From Pseudomonadota bacterium (lineage in GTDB: Bacteria; Pseudomonadota; Gammaproteobacteria; Burkholderiales; Burkholderiaceae_B): 6,762 bases of DNA. The notes below the pieces were generated by a model. It worked only from the letters and a program-made list of their open reading frames with translations, ran no database searches and was not told where the DNA came from. Every line of letters starts with the position of its first letter. Positions within the stretch are counted from its first letter, which is position 1. The stretch covers positions 1 to 6,762 of the forward strand of contig JAEZBO010000236.1 in the NCBI GenBank assembly GCA_023427085.1, written 5' to 3'. Both the position numbers and the translations under genes were made by a program. Shown piece after piece: positions 1-5,752 of this stretch.

Positions 1-1
1 C

Positions 2-475
2 CCCGATCCCCAGGTGAAGGTGCCCTTGGCCATCGAGGACTGGCTGGCCGTCACGGTCATGGCCGCGCTGGCGCTGATCACCTTCGCCAACGTGCTGGTG
101 CGCTATTTCAGCAACCAGTCCTTCGCGTGGACCGAAGAAGTCTCGGTGTTCCTGATGATCGTGGTGACGATGGTCGGCGGCTGTTCGGCCTTCGTGCGCA
201 ACCATCACATCCGCATCGAGGCGCTGGCCGATTCGGGCAGCACCTCGCGCCAGCGCAAGCTGGCGGTGTTCAGCCAGGTGGTCGTGCTGGCCTTCTTCGT
301 GCTGCTGGCGGTGCTGTCGACCCGGCTGGTCTGGGATGAATACATCTACGAAGAGACCAGCCCGGCGATCGGCCTGCCGACCTGGTGGTACTCGATCTGG
401 CTGCCGGTGCTGTCACTGGCGATCGCGCTGCGCACGCTCGGCTCGCTGCGCCGCCTGCTGCGGACCCGGCCATGA
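2..475 (+). CDS. dctQ: TRAP transporter small permease subunit DctQ (5' partial)
   Basis: This is the small membrane subunit of a tripartite ATP-independent periplasmic (TRAP) transporter, which pairs with DctM in the inner membrane. Counting from the GTG at position 14, four hydrophobic segments lie near residues 11-31, 44-62, 85-105 and 122-142. The family signature is visible: an RY pair at 30-31, W39 with the E41-E42 pair, and a conserved H65-I66-R67-I68-E69 block after the second helix. The reading frame is open to the window edge, the GTG at 14 has no Shine-Dalgarno sequence, and the N-terminus before the first helix is short for the family. I therefore think the true start lies upstream, although GTG at 14 cannot be excluded. 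The stop codon overlaps the dctM start (ATGA at 472-475), implying translational coupling. The substrate cannot be told from this subunit. Confidence 0.9.
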   Translation, partial: PDPQVKVPLAIEDWLAVTVMAALALITFANVLVRYFSNQSFAWTEEVSVFLMIVVTMVGGCSAFVRNHHIRIEALADSGSTSRQRKLAVFSQVVVLAFFVLLAVLSTRLVWDEYIYEETSPAIGLPTWWYSIWLPVLSLAIALRTLGSLRRLLRTRP

Positions 476-1770
476 TCGGCGCGCTGCTGTTCGTGGTGTT
501 TCTCGGCCTCATGATGGTCGGCGTGCCGGTGGCCGTGTCGCTGGGCGTGGCCGGCACGCTGGCGATCGCGATCGCCAACCACGAGGTGCAATGGTTCGGC
601 CTGCTGGCGGTGCCGCAGAACTTCTACGCCGGCATCGGCAAGTACCCGCTGCTGGCCATCCCGATGTTCGTGCTGGTGGGCTCGATCTTCGACCGCTCGG
701 GCGTGGCGCGCCGGCTGGTCGACTTCGCCACCGCGGTGGTCGGCCGCGGCCCCGGCATGCTGCCGCTGATCTCGATCGCAGTGGCGATGTTCCTGGGCGG
801 CATCTCGGGCTCGGGCCCGGCCTGCGCGGCGGCGGTCGGCGGCGTGATGATCGCTGCGATGCGGCGGGCCGGTTATCCCAGCCCGTTTTCGGCCAGCGTG
901 GTGGCGGCCGGCGCGGCCACCGACATCCTGATCCCGCCGTCGGTGGCCTTCATCATCTATTCGGTACTGGTGCCGCAGGCCTCGGTGCCGGCGCTGTTCG
1001 CCGCCGGCATGGTGCCCGGCATCCTGGCGGGCCTGGCGCTGATCGTGCCGGCCGTCTGGCTGTCGCGCCGCCACGGCATGGGCGCGCTCGAACGCAACCT
1101 GCCGCGGCCGCGCTTCTGGCCCAGCCTGCTGGCCGCCTCGTGGGGACTGGCCGCGCCGGTGCTGATCCTGGGCGGCATGCGGATGGGCTGGTTCACGCCG
1201 ACCGAAGCGGCGGTGGTGGCGGTCTTCTATGGCCTGTTCGTCGGCATGGTGGTGTATCGCAGCATCAGTTTCCGCGACCTGTTCGTGATCCTGCGCGAAT
1301 CGGCCGAGCTGTCGGCGGTGATCCTGCTGGTCGTCGCACTGGCCGGCGTGTTCGCGTGGTCGTTGTCGACGCTCAGCCTGATCGATCCGATCACCCGCGC
1401 CATCGTCAATTCGGGGCTGGGCGAGACCGGCGTGCTGATCCTGCTGATCGTGCTGCTGATGACGGTCGGCATGTTCCTCGACGGGATCTCGATCTTCCTG
1501 ATCTTCGTGCCGCTGCTGCTGCCGATCGCCAACCATTACGGCTGGGATCCGGTCTGGTTCGGCGTGGTGCTCACGCTCAAGGTCGCGCTGGGACAGTTCA
1601 CGCCGCCGCTGGCGGTCAACCTGATGGTGGCCTGCCGGATCGCGCAGGTGCCGATGGAATCGACCTTCCGCTGGGTCGGCTGGCTGCTGCTGTCGATGGG
1701 CGTGGTGCTGGTCGCGGTGCTGATGTTCCCGCAACTGGCGCTGTGGCTGCCACGGCAATTGGGGTATTGA
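472..1770 (+). CDS. dctM: TRAP transporter large permease subunit DctM
   Basis: This 432-residue inner-membrane protein is the ion-coupled transport channel of a TRAP system and has the usual length for DctM. It is hydrophobic throughout and shows the two-fold internal repeat of the family. In the first half the ISGSGPA loop (111-117) is followed by DILIPPS (151-157). In the second half MFLDGIS (334-340) is followed by TPPLAVN (377-383). These hairpin loops are where the family binds Na+ and substrate. The hallmark GWFTPTEAAVVAVFYG lies at 239-254. I chose the ATG at 472 because it overlaps the dctQ stop (ATGA) and gives the canonical DctM N-terminus. An in-frame ATG at 385 would add 29 residues unlike the family, lying entirely inside dctQ. 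Initiation is probably coupled to dctQ translation, since no strong Shine-Dalgarno sequence is present. Confidence 0.95.
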   Translation: MIGALLFVVFLGLMMVGVPVAVSLGVAGTLAIAIANHEVQWFGLLAVPQNFYAGIGKYPLLAIPMFVLVGSIFDRSGVARRLVDFATAVVGRGPGMLPLISIAVAMFLGGISGSGPACAAAVGGVMIAAMRRAGYPSPFSASVVAAGAATDILIPPSVAFIIYSVLVPQASVPALFAAGMVPGILAGLALIVPAVWLSRRHGMGALERNLPRPRFWPSLLAASWGLAAPVLILGGMRMGWFTPTEAAVVAVFYGLFVGMVVYRSISFRDLFVILRESAELSAVILLVVALAGVFAWSLSTLSLIDPITRAIVNSGLGETGVLILLIVLLMTVGMFLDGISIFLIFVPLLLPIANHYGWDPVWFGVVLTLKVALGQFTPPLAVNLMVACRIAQVPMESTFRWVGWLLLSMGVVLVAVLMFPQLALWLPRQLGY

Positions 1771-1774
1771 ACAT

Positions 1775-1793
1775 GGCGGGCCCGTGGCCCGCC
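1775..1793 (+). promoter_or_regulatory. GC-rich hairpin in the dctM-dctP intergenic gap
   Basis: A perfect 8-bp inverted repeat, GGCGGGCC (1775-1782) and GGCCCGCC (1786-1793), is separated by the 3-nt loop CGT. It starts 4 nt after the dctM stop codon. Only a short, weak T run (TATTT) follows, so it is at best an inefficient terminator. In polycistronic transporter mRNAs such hairpins often block 3' exonucleases or mark processing sites, letting the binding-protein gene reach a different level from the permease genes. That role is inferred here. Confidence 0.55.
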
Positions 1794-1827
1794 GGTATTT
1801 CGAGCTGGACCACACAAGAACGGAAAG

Positions 1828-1832
1828 AGGAG
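1828..1832 (+). promoter_or_regulatory. Strong ribosome binding site of dctP
   Basis: AGGAG lies 6 nt before the ATG at 1839, inside a purine-rich stretch. It fixes the dctP start and contrasts with dctM, which lacks a clear Shine-Dalgarno sequence. This fits the need for excess periplasmic binding protein over membrane subunits. Confidence 0.8.
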
Positions 1833-1838
1833 ACAACG

Positions 1839-2873
1839 ATGAAACTGAAATCCCTGCTGGGCTCGCTGCTGTGCACCGGTGGCCTGCTGCTGGCGGCCAG
1901 CGCCCCGGCGCAGGCGCAGAACTACAAGTCCGAATACAAGCTGTCGATCGTGCTGGGCACCCAGTTCCCGTGGGGCAAGGGCGCCGAGATCTGGTCCGAC
2001 CTGGTGCGAGAGCGCACCGATGGCCGCATCAACATCAAGCTGTATCCGGGCACCTCGCTGGTCCAGGGCGACCAGACCCGCGAACTGACCGCGATCCGCC
2101 AGGGCGTGATCGACATGGCGGTCGGCTCGCCGATCAACTGGTCGCCGCAGATCCGTGCGCTGAACATCTTCGCGCTGCCCTTCATGATGCCGGACCACGC
2201 CGCCATCGATGCGCTGACGCAAGGCGAAGTCGGTCGCCAGCTGTTCACCATCGTCGAAAAAGCCGGCGTCGTGCCGCTGGCCTGGGGCGAGAACGGTTTC
2301 CGCCAGGTCACCAACTCGCGCCACGCGATCGCGTCGCCGGCAGACATGAAAGGCCTGAAGCTGCGCGTGGTGGGTTCGCCGCTGTTCATCGACATCTTCT
2401 CGGCGCTGGGCGCCAACCCGACCCAGATGAGCTGGGCCGATGCGCAACCGGCGCTGGCCTCGGGCGCGGTCGACGGCCAGGAGAACCCGATGTCGGTGAT
2501 CGCAGCCGCCAAGCTGCACACGGTCGGCCAAAAGTACCTGACGATGTGGAACTACGTCGCCGATCCGCTGATCTTCGTGGTGAACAAGGAAGTCTGGCAG
2601 TCGTGGTCCGAGAAGGACCGCGAGATCGTGCGCCAGGCCGCCGTCGACGCCGGCAAGCAGCAGGTGCAGATCGCCCGCAAGGGCATGACCGCCGACGACT
2701 CGTCGCTGCTCGATGAAGCGCGCAAGAACGGCGTGCAGATCACCGAGCTGACGGCCGACCAGCACAAGGCCTTCGTCAGCGCGACCAAGCCGGTCTACGA
2801 CAAGTGGAAAAAGCAGATCGGCGAAGAGCTGGTCAACCAGGCCGAAAAAGACATCGCCGCACGCAAGAAATAA
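1839..2873 (+). CDS. dctP: TRAP transporter periplasmic solute-binding protein DctP
   Basis: This 344-residue extracytoplasmic receptor delivers its ligand, typically a carboxylate, to DctQM. It begins with a Sec signal peptide: basic K2 and K4, a Leu/Ala-rich core at about 5-20, and a likely cleavage at the AQA motif ending at residue 26. The mature part is a DctP-family fold. R176 in KLRVVGS matches the invariant arginine that salt-bridges the substrate carboxylate in characterised TRAP receptors. The ALASGAVDGQENP block (205-217) is the family signature preceding the hinge. The C-terminus is lysine-rich and helical. The start is set by the AGGAG ribosome binding site. The gene is last in the operon, 68 nt after dctM, and is followed by an intrinsic terminator. 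The ligand is unknown: the family covers dicarboxylates, sugar acids, pyroglutamate and others, and I cannot choose among them. Confidence 0.95.
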   Translation: MKLKSLLGSLLCTGGLLLAASAPAQAQNYKSEYKLSIVLGTQFPWGKGAEIWSDLVRERTDGRINIKLYPGTSLVQGDQTRELTAIRQGVIDMAVGSPINWSPQIRALNIFALPFMMPDHAAIDALTQGEVGRQLFTIVEKAGVVPLAWGENGFRQVTNSRHAIASPADMKGLKLRVVGSPLFIDIFSALGANPTQMSWADAQPALASGAVDGQENPMSVIAAAKLHTVGQKYLTMWNYVADPLIFVVNKEVWQSWSEKDREIVRQAAVDAGKQQVQIARKGMTADDSSLLDEARKNGVQITELTADQHKAFVSATKPVYDKWKKQIGEELVNQAEKDIAARKK

Positions 2874-2886
2874 CGCAGCAGTGACG

Positions 2887-2905
2887 AGGCCGCCACAAGC
2901 GGCCT
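2887..2905 (+). other. Hairpin downstream of dctP
   Basis: A 7-bp inverted repeat, AGGCCGC (2887-2893) and GCGGCCT (2899-2905), with loop CACAA lies 13 nt after the dctP stop. No T run follows, so it is not itself an intrinsic terminator. With the true terminator just downstream it would form a tandem structure that could shield the operon mRNA 3' end. Confidence 0.45.
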
Positions 2906-2926
2906 ACGTTCGCAATCCCCGGGGGG

Positions 2927-2958
2927 ATGGGCTCGCCTAAAGGCGGGCCCATTTTTTT
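2927..2958 (+). terminator. Intrinsic (Rho-independent) terminator of the TRAP operon
   Basis: An 11-bp stem with one G-U wobble is formed by 2927-2937 (ATGGGCTCGCC) and 2942-2952 (GGCGGGCCCAT) around a TAAA loop. It runs directly into seven T residues (2952-2958). This is a strong plus-strand terminator 53 nt after the dctP stop. On the minus strand the stem is not followed by a T run, so it does not look bidirectional and does not obviously terminate greB, which converges on it. Confidence 0.93.
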
Positions 2959-2973
2959 GCGCGGGCCGGCCCT

Positions 2974-3537
2974 TCAGTCCTCGGCCGGCTCGGGGTAGCT
3001 GACGTCGACGATGTCGAGTTCGTCGATGCCGGCCGGCGTGCGCAGCGTCACGGTTTCGCCTTCGCGCGCCTTGATCAGCGCCCGCGAGACCGGCGAGATC
3101 CAGCTGATCTTGCCGGCCAGCGGCTCGGCCTCGTCGACGCCGACGATCGTGACGGTGTGCTCTTCACCGGCCCGATCGACATAGGTGACGGTTGCACCGA
3201 AGAAGACCTGGTCACGGTTGGGCTGCAGGCTGGCATCGACCACCTCGGCGATGTCGAGCCGCTTGGTCAGAAAGCGCATGCGCCGGTCGATCTCGCGCAG
3301 GCGCTTCTTGCCGTACAGGTAATCGCCATTCTCGGAGCGGTCGCCGTTGGACGCCGCCCACGAGACAATCTGCACCACGCTCGGGCGCTCTTCGGTCATC
3401 AGATGCGCGAGCTCGCTGCGCAGGCGCTCGTAGCCTTGCGGCGTGATGTAGTTGCGCACGCCGGCCGGCAATACCAGGCCTTCGGGAATCTCGTCCTCGT
3501 CGTCGCGGTCGGATTCCTTGACAAATGCTTTGTTCAT
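2974..3537 (-). CDS. greB: Transcription elongation factor GreB
   Basis: GreB rescues backtracked RNA polymerase by inserting its coiled coil into the secondary channel and stimulating cleavage of the extruded RNA 3' end. The 187-residue protein shows the N-terminal coiled coil at about 32-100. Its tip, GDRSENGDY (65-73), carries the catalytic acidic residues D66 and E69. The block KKRLREIDRRMRFLTKRL (77-94) is the GreB version rather than GreA. The FKBP-like C-terminal domain (about 108-180) includes VFFGATV, the ISPVSRALI motif and TPAGI. About 28 residues, very acidic at 9-16, precede the point where Escherichia coli GreB begins. It is the second gene of a minus-strand pair, 12 nt after the phosphoesterase stop. 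No convincing Shine-Dalgarno sequence lies in that gap, so translation may be coupled. The GreB versus GreA assignment is secure. Confidence 0.96.
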   Translation of the reverse strand: MNKAFVKESDRDDEDEIPEGLVLPAGVRNYITPQGYERLRSELAHLMTEERPSVVQIVSWAASNGDRSENGDYLYGKKRLREIDRRMRFLTKRLDIAEVVDASLQPNRDQVFFGATVTYVDRAGEEHTVTIVGVDEAEPLAGKISWISPVSRALIKAREGETVTLRTPAGIDELDIVDVSYPEPAED

Positions 3538-3549
3538 ATCGGATTCGGA

Positions 3550-4398
3550 TCAGAGCCAGTCGTGCCAGACCGGCTTGAGGTTCGCCGGCAGCGGCGGCAA
3601 GGTGCCCAGGTCATGGCGGCTTTCTTGCGGGCCATGGAAGTCCGAGCCGCAGGACGCCAGGAAACCATAATGCCGCGCGACGCCGGCGTACTCCTGATAT
3701 TGCTCGGGCCGATGGCTGCCGGTGACGACTTCGATGCCCTCGCCGCCCCGCTCGCGGAACTCGTCGAACAGGCCGCCGAACTGCACCGGCGTGTATTTGT
3801 AGCGGCCCGGGTGGGCGATCACGGCCCGGCCACCGGCGCCGTGAATCCACTGCAGCGCCTGTTCGAGCGTGGCCCATTGCACCGGCACATGGGCCTTGCA
3901 ATCGTCGCCCAGGTACTTGTTGAAGACCGTCTGCACGTCGGGGCAGTAACCGGCCTCGACCAGATAGCGCGCGAAGTGCGTGCGGCTGATCAGGTCGGGG
4001 TTGCCGGCGAACGGCAAGGCGCCCTCGTAGGCGCCCGGCATGCCCATCGCGGCCAGCCGCTCGCCCATCTCGCGGGCGCGCCGCACCCGGCCGGCGCGGG
4101 TTTGTTCCAGGCCGTCGACCAGCGCGGCATTGTCGGCGTCGAAATTCAGCCCGACGACGTGCACGGTGTGGTTGGCCCAGGTCACCGAGATCTCGACGCC
4201 GCTGAAAAAGCGCATGCCCAGCTCGCGTGCGACCTCGCCAGCCTGCTGGATGCCGCGCACCTCGTCGTGGTCGGTCAGCGCCCAGACGTCCACGCCGTTG
4301 GCGAACGCGCGCGATGCCACCGCGGCGGGCGCGAGCAGGCCATCCGAGATGGTCGAATGGCAGTGCAGGTCAAAAACCTTGGGGCGGGAGGCGGACAT
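3550..4398 (-). CDS. PHP-domain phosphoesterase, 3',5'-nucleoside bisphosphate phosphatase / RNase AM type
   Basis: This 282-residue cytosolic metal-dependent phosphoesterase belongs to the PHP superfamily and resembles the YciV/TrpH-CV1693 group. Characterised members remove the 3'-phosphate from 3',5'-nucleoside bisphosphates such as pAp, and the E. coli member acts as a 5'-3' exonuclease on short RNAs and on 5' ends of rRNA. All expected metal ligands are visible: H12 and H14 (DLHCHS), D19, H44 (LTDHDE), E69 (GVEIS), H80, H141, H196 (IAHPGRY), D253 and H255 (SDFHGP). The insert at about 96-190, between E69/H80 and the IAHPGR motif, is the usual substrate-side subdomain. The start is the only ATG fitting the FDLHCHS onset. 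A TACAAT box lies 6 nt upstream with no ribosome binding site between, pointing to leaderless translation. greB follows 12 nt downstream. Whether it acts mainly on nucleotides or on RNA here is unknown. Confidence 0.92.
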   Translation of the reverse strand: MSASRPKVFDLHCHSTISDGLLAPAAVASRAFANGVDVWALTDHDEVRGIQQAGEVARELGMRFFSGVEISVTWANHTVHVVGLNFDADNAALVDGLEQTRAGRVRRAREMGERLAAMGMPGAYEGALPFAGNPDLISRTHFARYLVEAGYCPDVQTVFNKYLGDDCKAHVPVQWATLEQALQWIHGAGGRAVIAHPGRYKYTPVQFGGLFDEFRERGGEGIEVVTGSHRPEQYQEYAGVARHYGFLASCGSDFHGPQESRHDLGTLPPLPANLKPVWHDWL

Positions 4399-4404
4399 GC
4401 AACG

Positions 4405-4410
4405 ATTGTA
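4405..4410 (-). promoter_or_regulatory. -10 element of the phosphoesterase-greB operon (possible leaderless start)
   Basis: On the minus strand TACAAT (5/6 match to TATAAT) ends 6 nt before the ATG at 4398. A sigma-70 start usually falls 6-8 nt after the -10 element, so transcription would begin at or next to the A of the ATG. No good -35 hexamer is seen at 16-18 nt upstream (GC-rich there). The close fit and the absence of a ribosome binding site support it, but the promoter is predicted only. Confidence 0.55.
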
Positions 4411-4497
4411 GGCCGATGCCGGACGGCGCGCAGCAGGGGGCCGCCAAGGCCGCCGGGCCCGGAACCATCGAGGGCCCCGCCAGCCCGGCTGGCCGAG

Positions 4498-4562
4498 CCC
4501 GAGGCGTCAGCCCGATGCATTTGCCCGATGCATTCGCCCGACGCATCAGCCCGACGCTGGCA
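4498..4562. repeat. Five degenerate 13-bp tandem repeats
   Basis: Five consecutive 13-bp units each begin with CCCGA: CCCGAGGCGTCAG (4498), CCCGATGCATTTG (4511), CCCGATGCATTCG (4524), CCCGACGCATCAG (4537) and CCCGACGCTGGCA (4550). The second and third differ at one base. The common core is CCCGAYGCAT, and two units contain the palindrome ATGCAT. The array fills the gap between the 3' end of the alpha/beta hydrolase gene and the phosphoesterase promoter. There are no spacers, so it is not CRISPR. It may be simple slippage expansion or a multi-site protein target. Its function is unknown. Confidence 0.75.
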
Positions 4563-4570
4563 GGCCGCGC

Positions 4571-5506
4571 TCAGGCCGCGGGCAGCAGGAACGCCCGCAA
4601 GGCCTCGAGCTGATCGGGCTGCATGAAGGTCGGCGCATGGCCGACGCCAGCCACCTCGACCAGCCGGGCGCGGTCGTTACGCGACAGCATCTCCTGCGCG
4701 GTGGCCTGCGACAGCAGGTCCGACTGCGCACCGCGCACCAGCAGCAACGGGCAATCCAGCGCTTCGTAGCAGCGCCATAGCAGGGCCTCGCCGGCCGCGG
4801 CCGACACCGGATCGGCCAGCGCGAAGGGCACCGCCAGCGCCAGGTCGTAATGCTTGCGCCACTGCGCGCCGTCCTGCACGTAGGTATGGGTGGCCAGTTC
4901 GCGCCACTGTTCGTCGCTGTGCGGCCCGAAGCCGGCCGCCACGCCGCGCGCATAGTCGACCGCCGCGTCGAAGCTGTCGAACTGCATGGGCTGGCCGACG
5001 TACTGGCCGATACGCGCCAACGCCTGCGTCTCGAGCCGCGGCCCGACGTCGTTGATGACCATGCGGTCGATGCGCAGGCCGGACTGCGGCAGCGCGCCGT
5101 GGCCGGGCAGCGCCGGCCGGACGTCGGCCCGCGCCAGCGCCGCGCTGCCGCCCAGCGCGATGCCGATCAGCCCGCCCATCGATGTGCCGACCCAGGCCAG
5201 CTCGTGCGCATCCAGCCGCGCCAGCAAGGTCACCATGTCGGCCACGTATTGCGGCACCGTATAGAAGGCCGGATCGCGCAGGCGGTCCGAGCGGCCGCGC
5301 CCGACCACGTCGGGGCAGACCACCCGGTAATGATCGGCCAGCTGCCGCGCCACCGTGTCGAAGTCGCGGCCGGTGCGGGTCAGCCCGTGCACGCACACCA
5401 GCACACGGTCGTTGCGCGGATCGCCCCACTCCCAGTAGGCCATGCGGTGCAGGCCGGCGGGGCTGGCGCAATCGACGCTGCGCAGGCGGGGTTCAAGCTT
5501 GGACAT
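4571..5506 (-). CDS. Alpha/beta-fold hydrolase
   Basis: This 311-residue predicted cytosolic hydrolase has an alpha/beta fold and no signal peptide. The oxyanion motif VHGLTRTG lies at 39-46, and the strand after it reads VVCPDVVGRGRSD (62-74). The nucleophile elbow GTSMGG (107-112) gives Ser109. Asp263 (in VRGAQSD) and His290 (in GVGHAPTF) complete the triad, so it should be active. A cap domain fits about 150-240. The substrate is not evident; esterase or C-C hydrolase chemistry is possible. About 20 residues rich in Ala, Gly and Pro (around 119-147) look inserted after the nucleophile helix compared with relatives as I remember them. The start at 5506 is chosen because AGGAG sits 5 nt upstream and the protein then begins as expected. 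An in-frame ATG at 5635 would add 43 Arg/Pro-rich residues that look like translated intergenic DNA. The gene is divergent from the FAN1-like gene. Confidence 0.9.
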   Translation of the reverse strand: MSKLEPRLRSVDCASPAGLHRMAYWEWGDPRNDRVLVCVHGLTRTGRDFDTVARQLADHYRVVCPDVVGRGRSDRLRDPAFYTVPQYVADMVTLLARLDAHELAWVGTSMGGLIGIALGGSAALARADVRPALPGHGALPQSGLRIDRMVINDVGPRLETQALARIGQYVGQPMQFDSFDAAVDYARGVAAGFGPHSDEQWRELATHTYVQDGAQWRKHYDLALAVPFALADPVSAAAGEALLWRCYEALDCPLLLVRGAQSDLLSQATAQEMLSRNDRARLVEVAGVGHAPTFMQPDQLEALRAFLLPAA

Positions 5507-5511
5507 GGGGG

Positions 5512-5516
5512 CTCCT
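5512..5516 (-). promoter_or_regulatory. Ribosome binding site of the alpha/beta hydrolase
   Basis: On the minus strand AGGAG precedes the ATG at 5506 with a 5-nt all-C spacer. It decides this start over the upstream in-frame ATG at 5635. Confidence 0.8.
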
Positions 5517-5720
5517 GGGTGGGGGCTGAGGACGGGCGGGCGCCGCGGCCGGCGCTGGCGGCGTGCCGGCGCACGCTGGCGGCTGCCGGTAGCGAGCAAG
5601 GCTGCCCACCGATCATATCCGGGCGCAGGCGCCATGGTCCGCTCGCGACACCGCCAGCCTGCCCACCCAGGCGGCCCTGCAGGGCTTGCCGGCTGGAGGC
5701 GAGACCGCCCATCGGCCTGC

Positions 5721-5726
5721 TATGAT
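5721..5726 (+). promoter_or_regulatory. Extended -10 promoter of the FAN1-like gene
   Basis: TATGAT (5/6 match to TATAAT) is preceded by TGC, giving the TGnTATGAT extended -10 form, which can work without a good -35. No convincing -35 hexamer is present at 16-18 nt. Transcription would start near 5732-5735, inside the LexA box, leaving a leader of about 20 nt with no Shine-Dalgarno sequence before the ATG at 5753. Confidence 0.6.
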
Positions 5727-5747
5727 GACTGTATATCTGTACAGTCA
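5726..5747 (+). promoter_or_regulatory. LexA (SOS) operator
   Basis: The core at 5729-5744 reads CTGT-ATATCTGT-ACAG, an exact CTGT-N8-ACAG match to the LexA box used by gamma- and betaproteobacteria, with the typical AT-rich centre. It sits in a larger perfect inverted repeat with 8-bp arms, TGACTGTA and TACAGTCA, around a 6-nt centre. In a GC-rich genome such a site is unlikely by chance. It begins at the last base of the -10 element, covers the predicted transcription start and ends 5 nt before the ATG, so bound LexA would block RNA polymerase. Confidence 0.9.
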
Positions 5748-5752
5748 CCTAT

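Noticed and set aside
385..471. Upstream start for DctM adding 29 residues
   Set aside because: The extension lies wholly within dctQ, is unlike DctM N-termini, and the ATGA overlap start at 472 gives the canonical beginning.
336..2873. An 845-codon open frame running through dctM into dctP, resembling a fusion protein
   Set aside because: Only the part from 1839 matches a known family. The upstream part is Arg/Gly/Ala-rich out-of-frame translation of dctM, and DctP has its own signal peptide and ribosome binding site at 1839.
4455..4479. GGGCCC inverted repeat as a terminator for the hydrolase gene
   Set aside because: It can pair GGGCCC with GGGCCC across an 11-13 nt loop, but no T run follows on the minus strand, so it is weak evidence for termination in GC-rich DNA.
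4498..4562. CRISPR array
   Set aside because: The 13-bp units are directly contiguous with no unique spacers and no cas genes nearby.
3157..4626. A 489-codon plus-strand frame opposite greB and the phosphoesterase
   Set aside because: It is the antisense shadow of two well-recognised minus-strand genes and has no family features.
5507..5635. N-terminal extension of the alpha/beta hydrolase from the ATG at 5635
   Set aside because: The 43 extra residues are Arg/Pro/Ala-rich with no domain, and a good ribosome binding site sits directly before the ATG at 5506.
5686..5691. TTGCCG as the -35 hexamer of the FAN1-like promoter
   Set aside because: It lies 29 nt from the TATGAT -10, far from the 16-18 nt needed. 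The extended -10 explains the promoter better.
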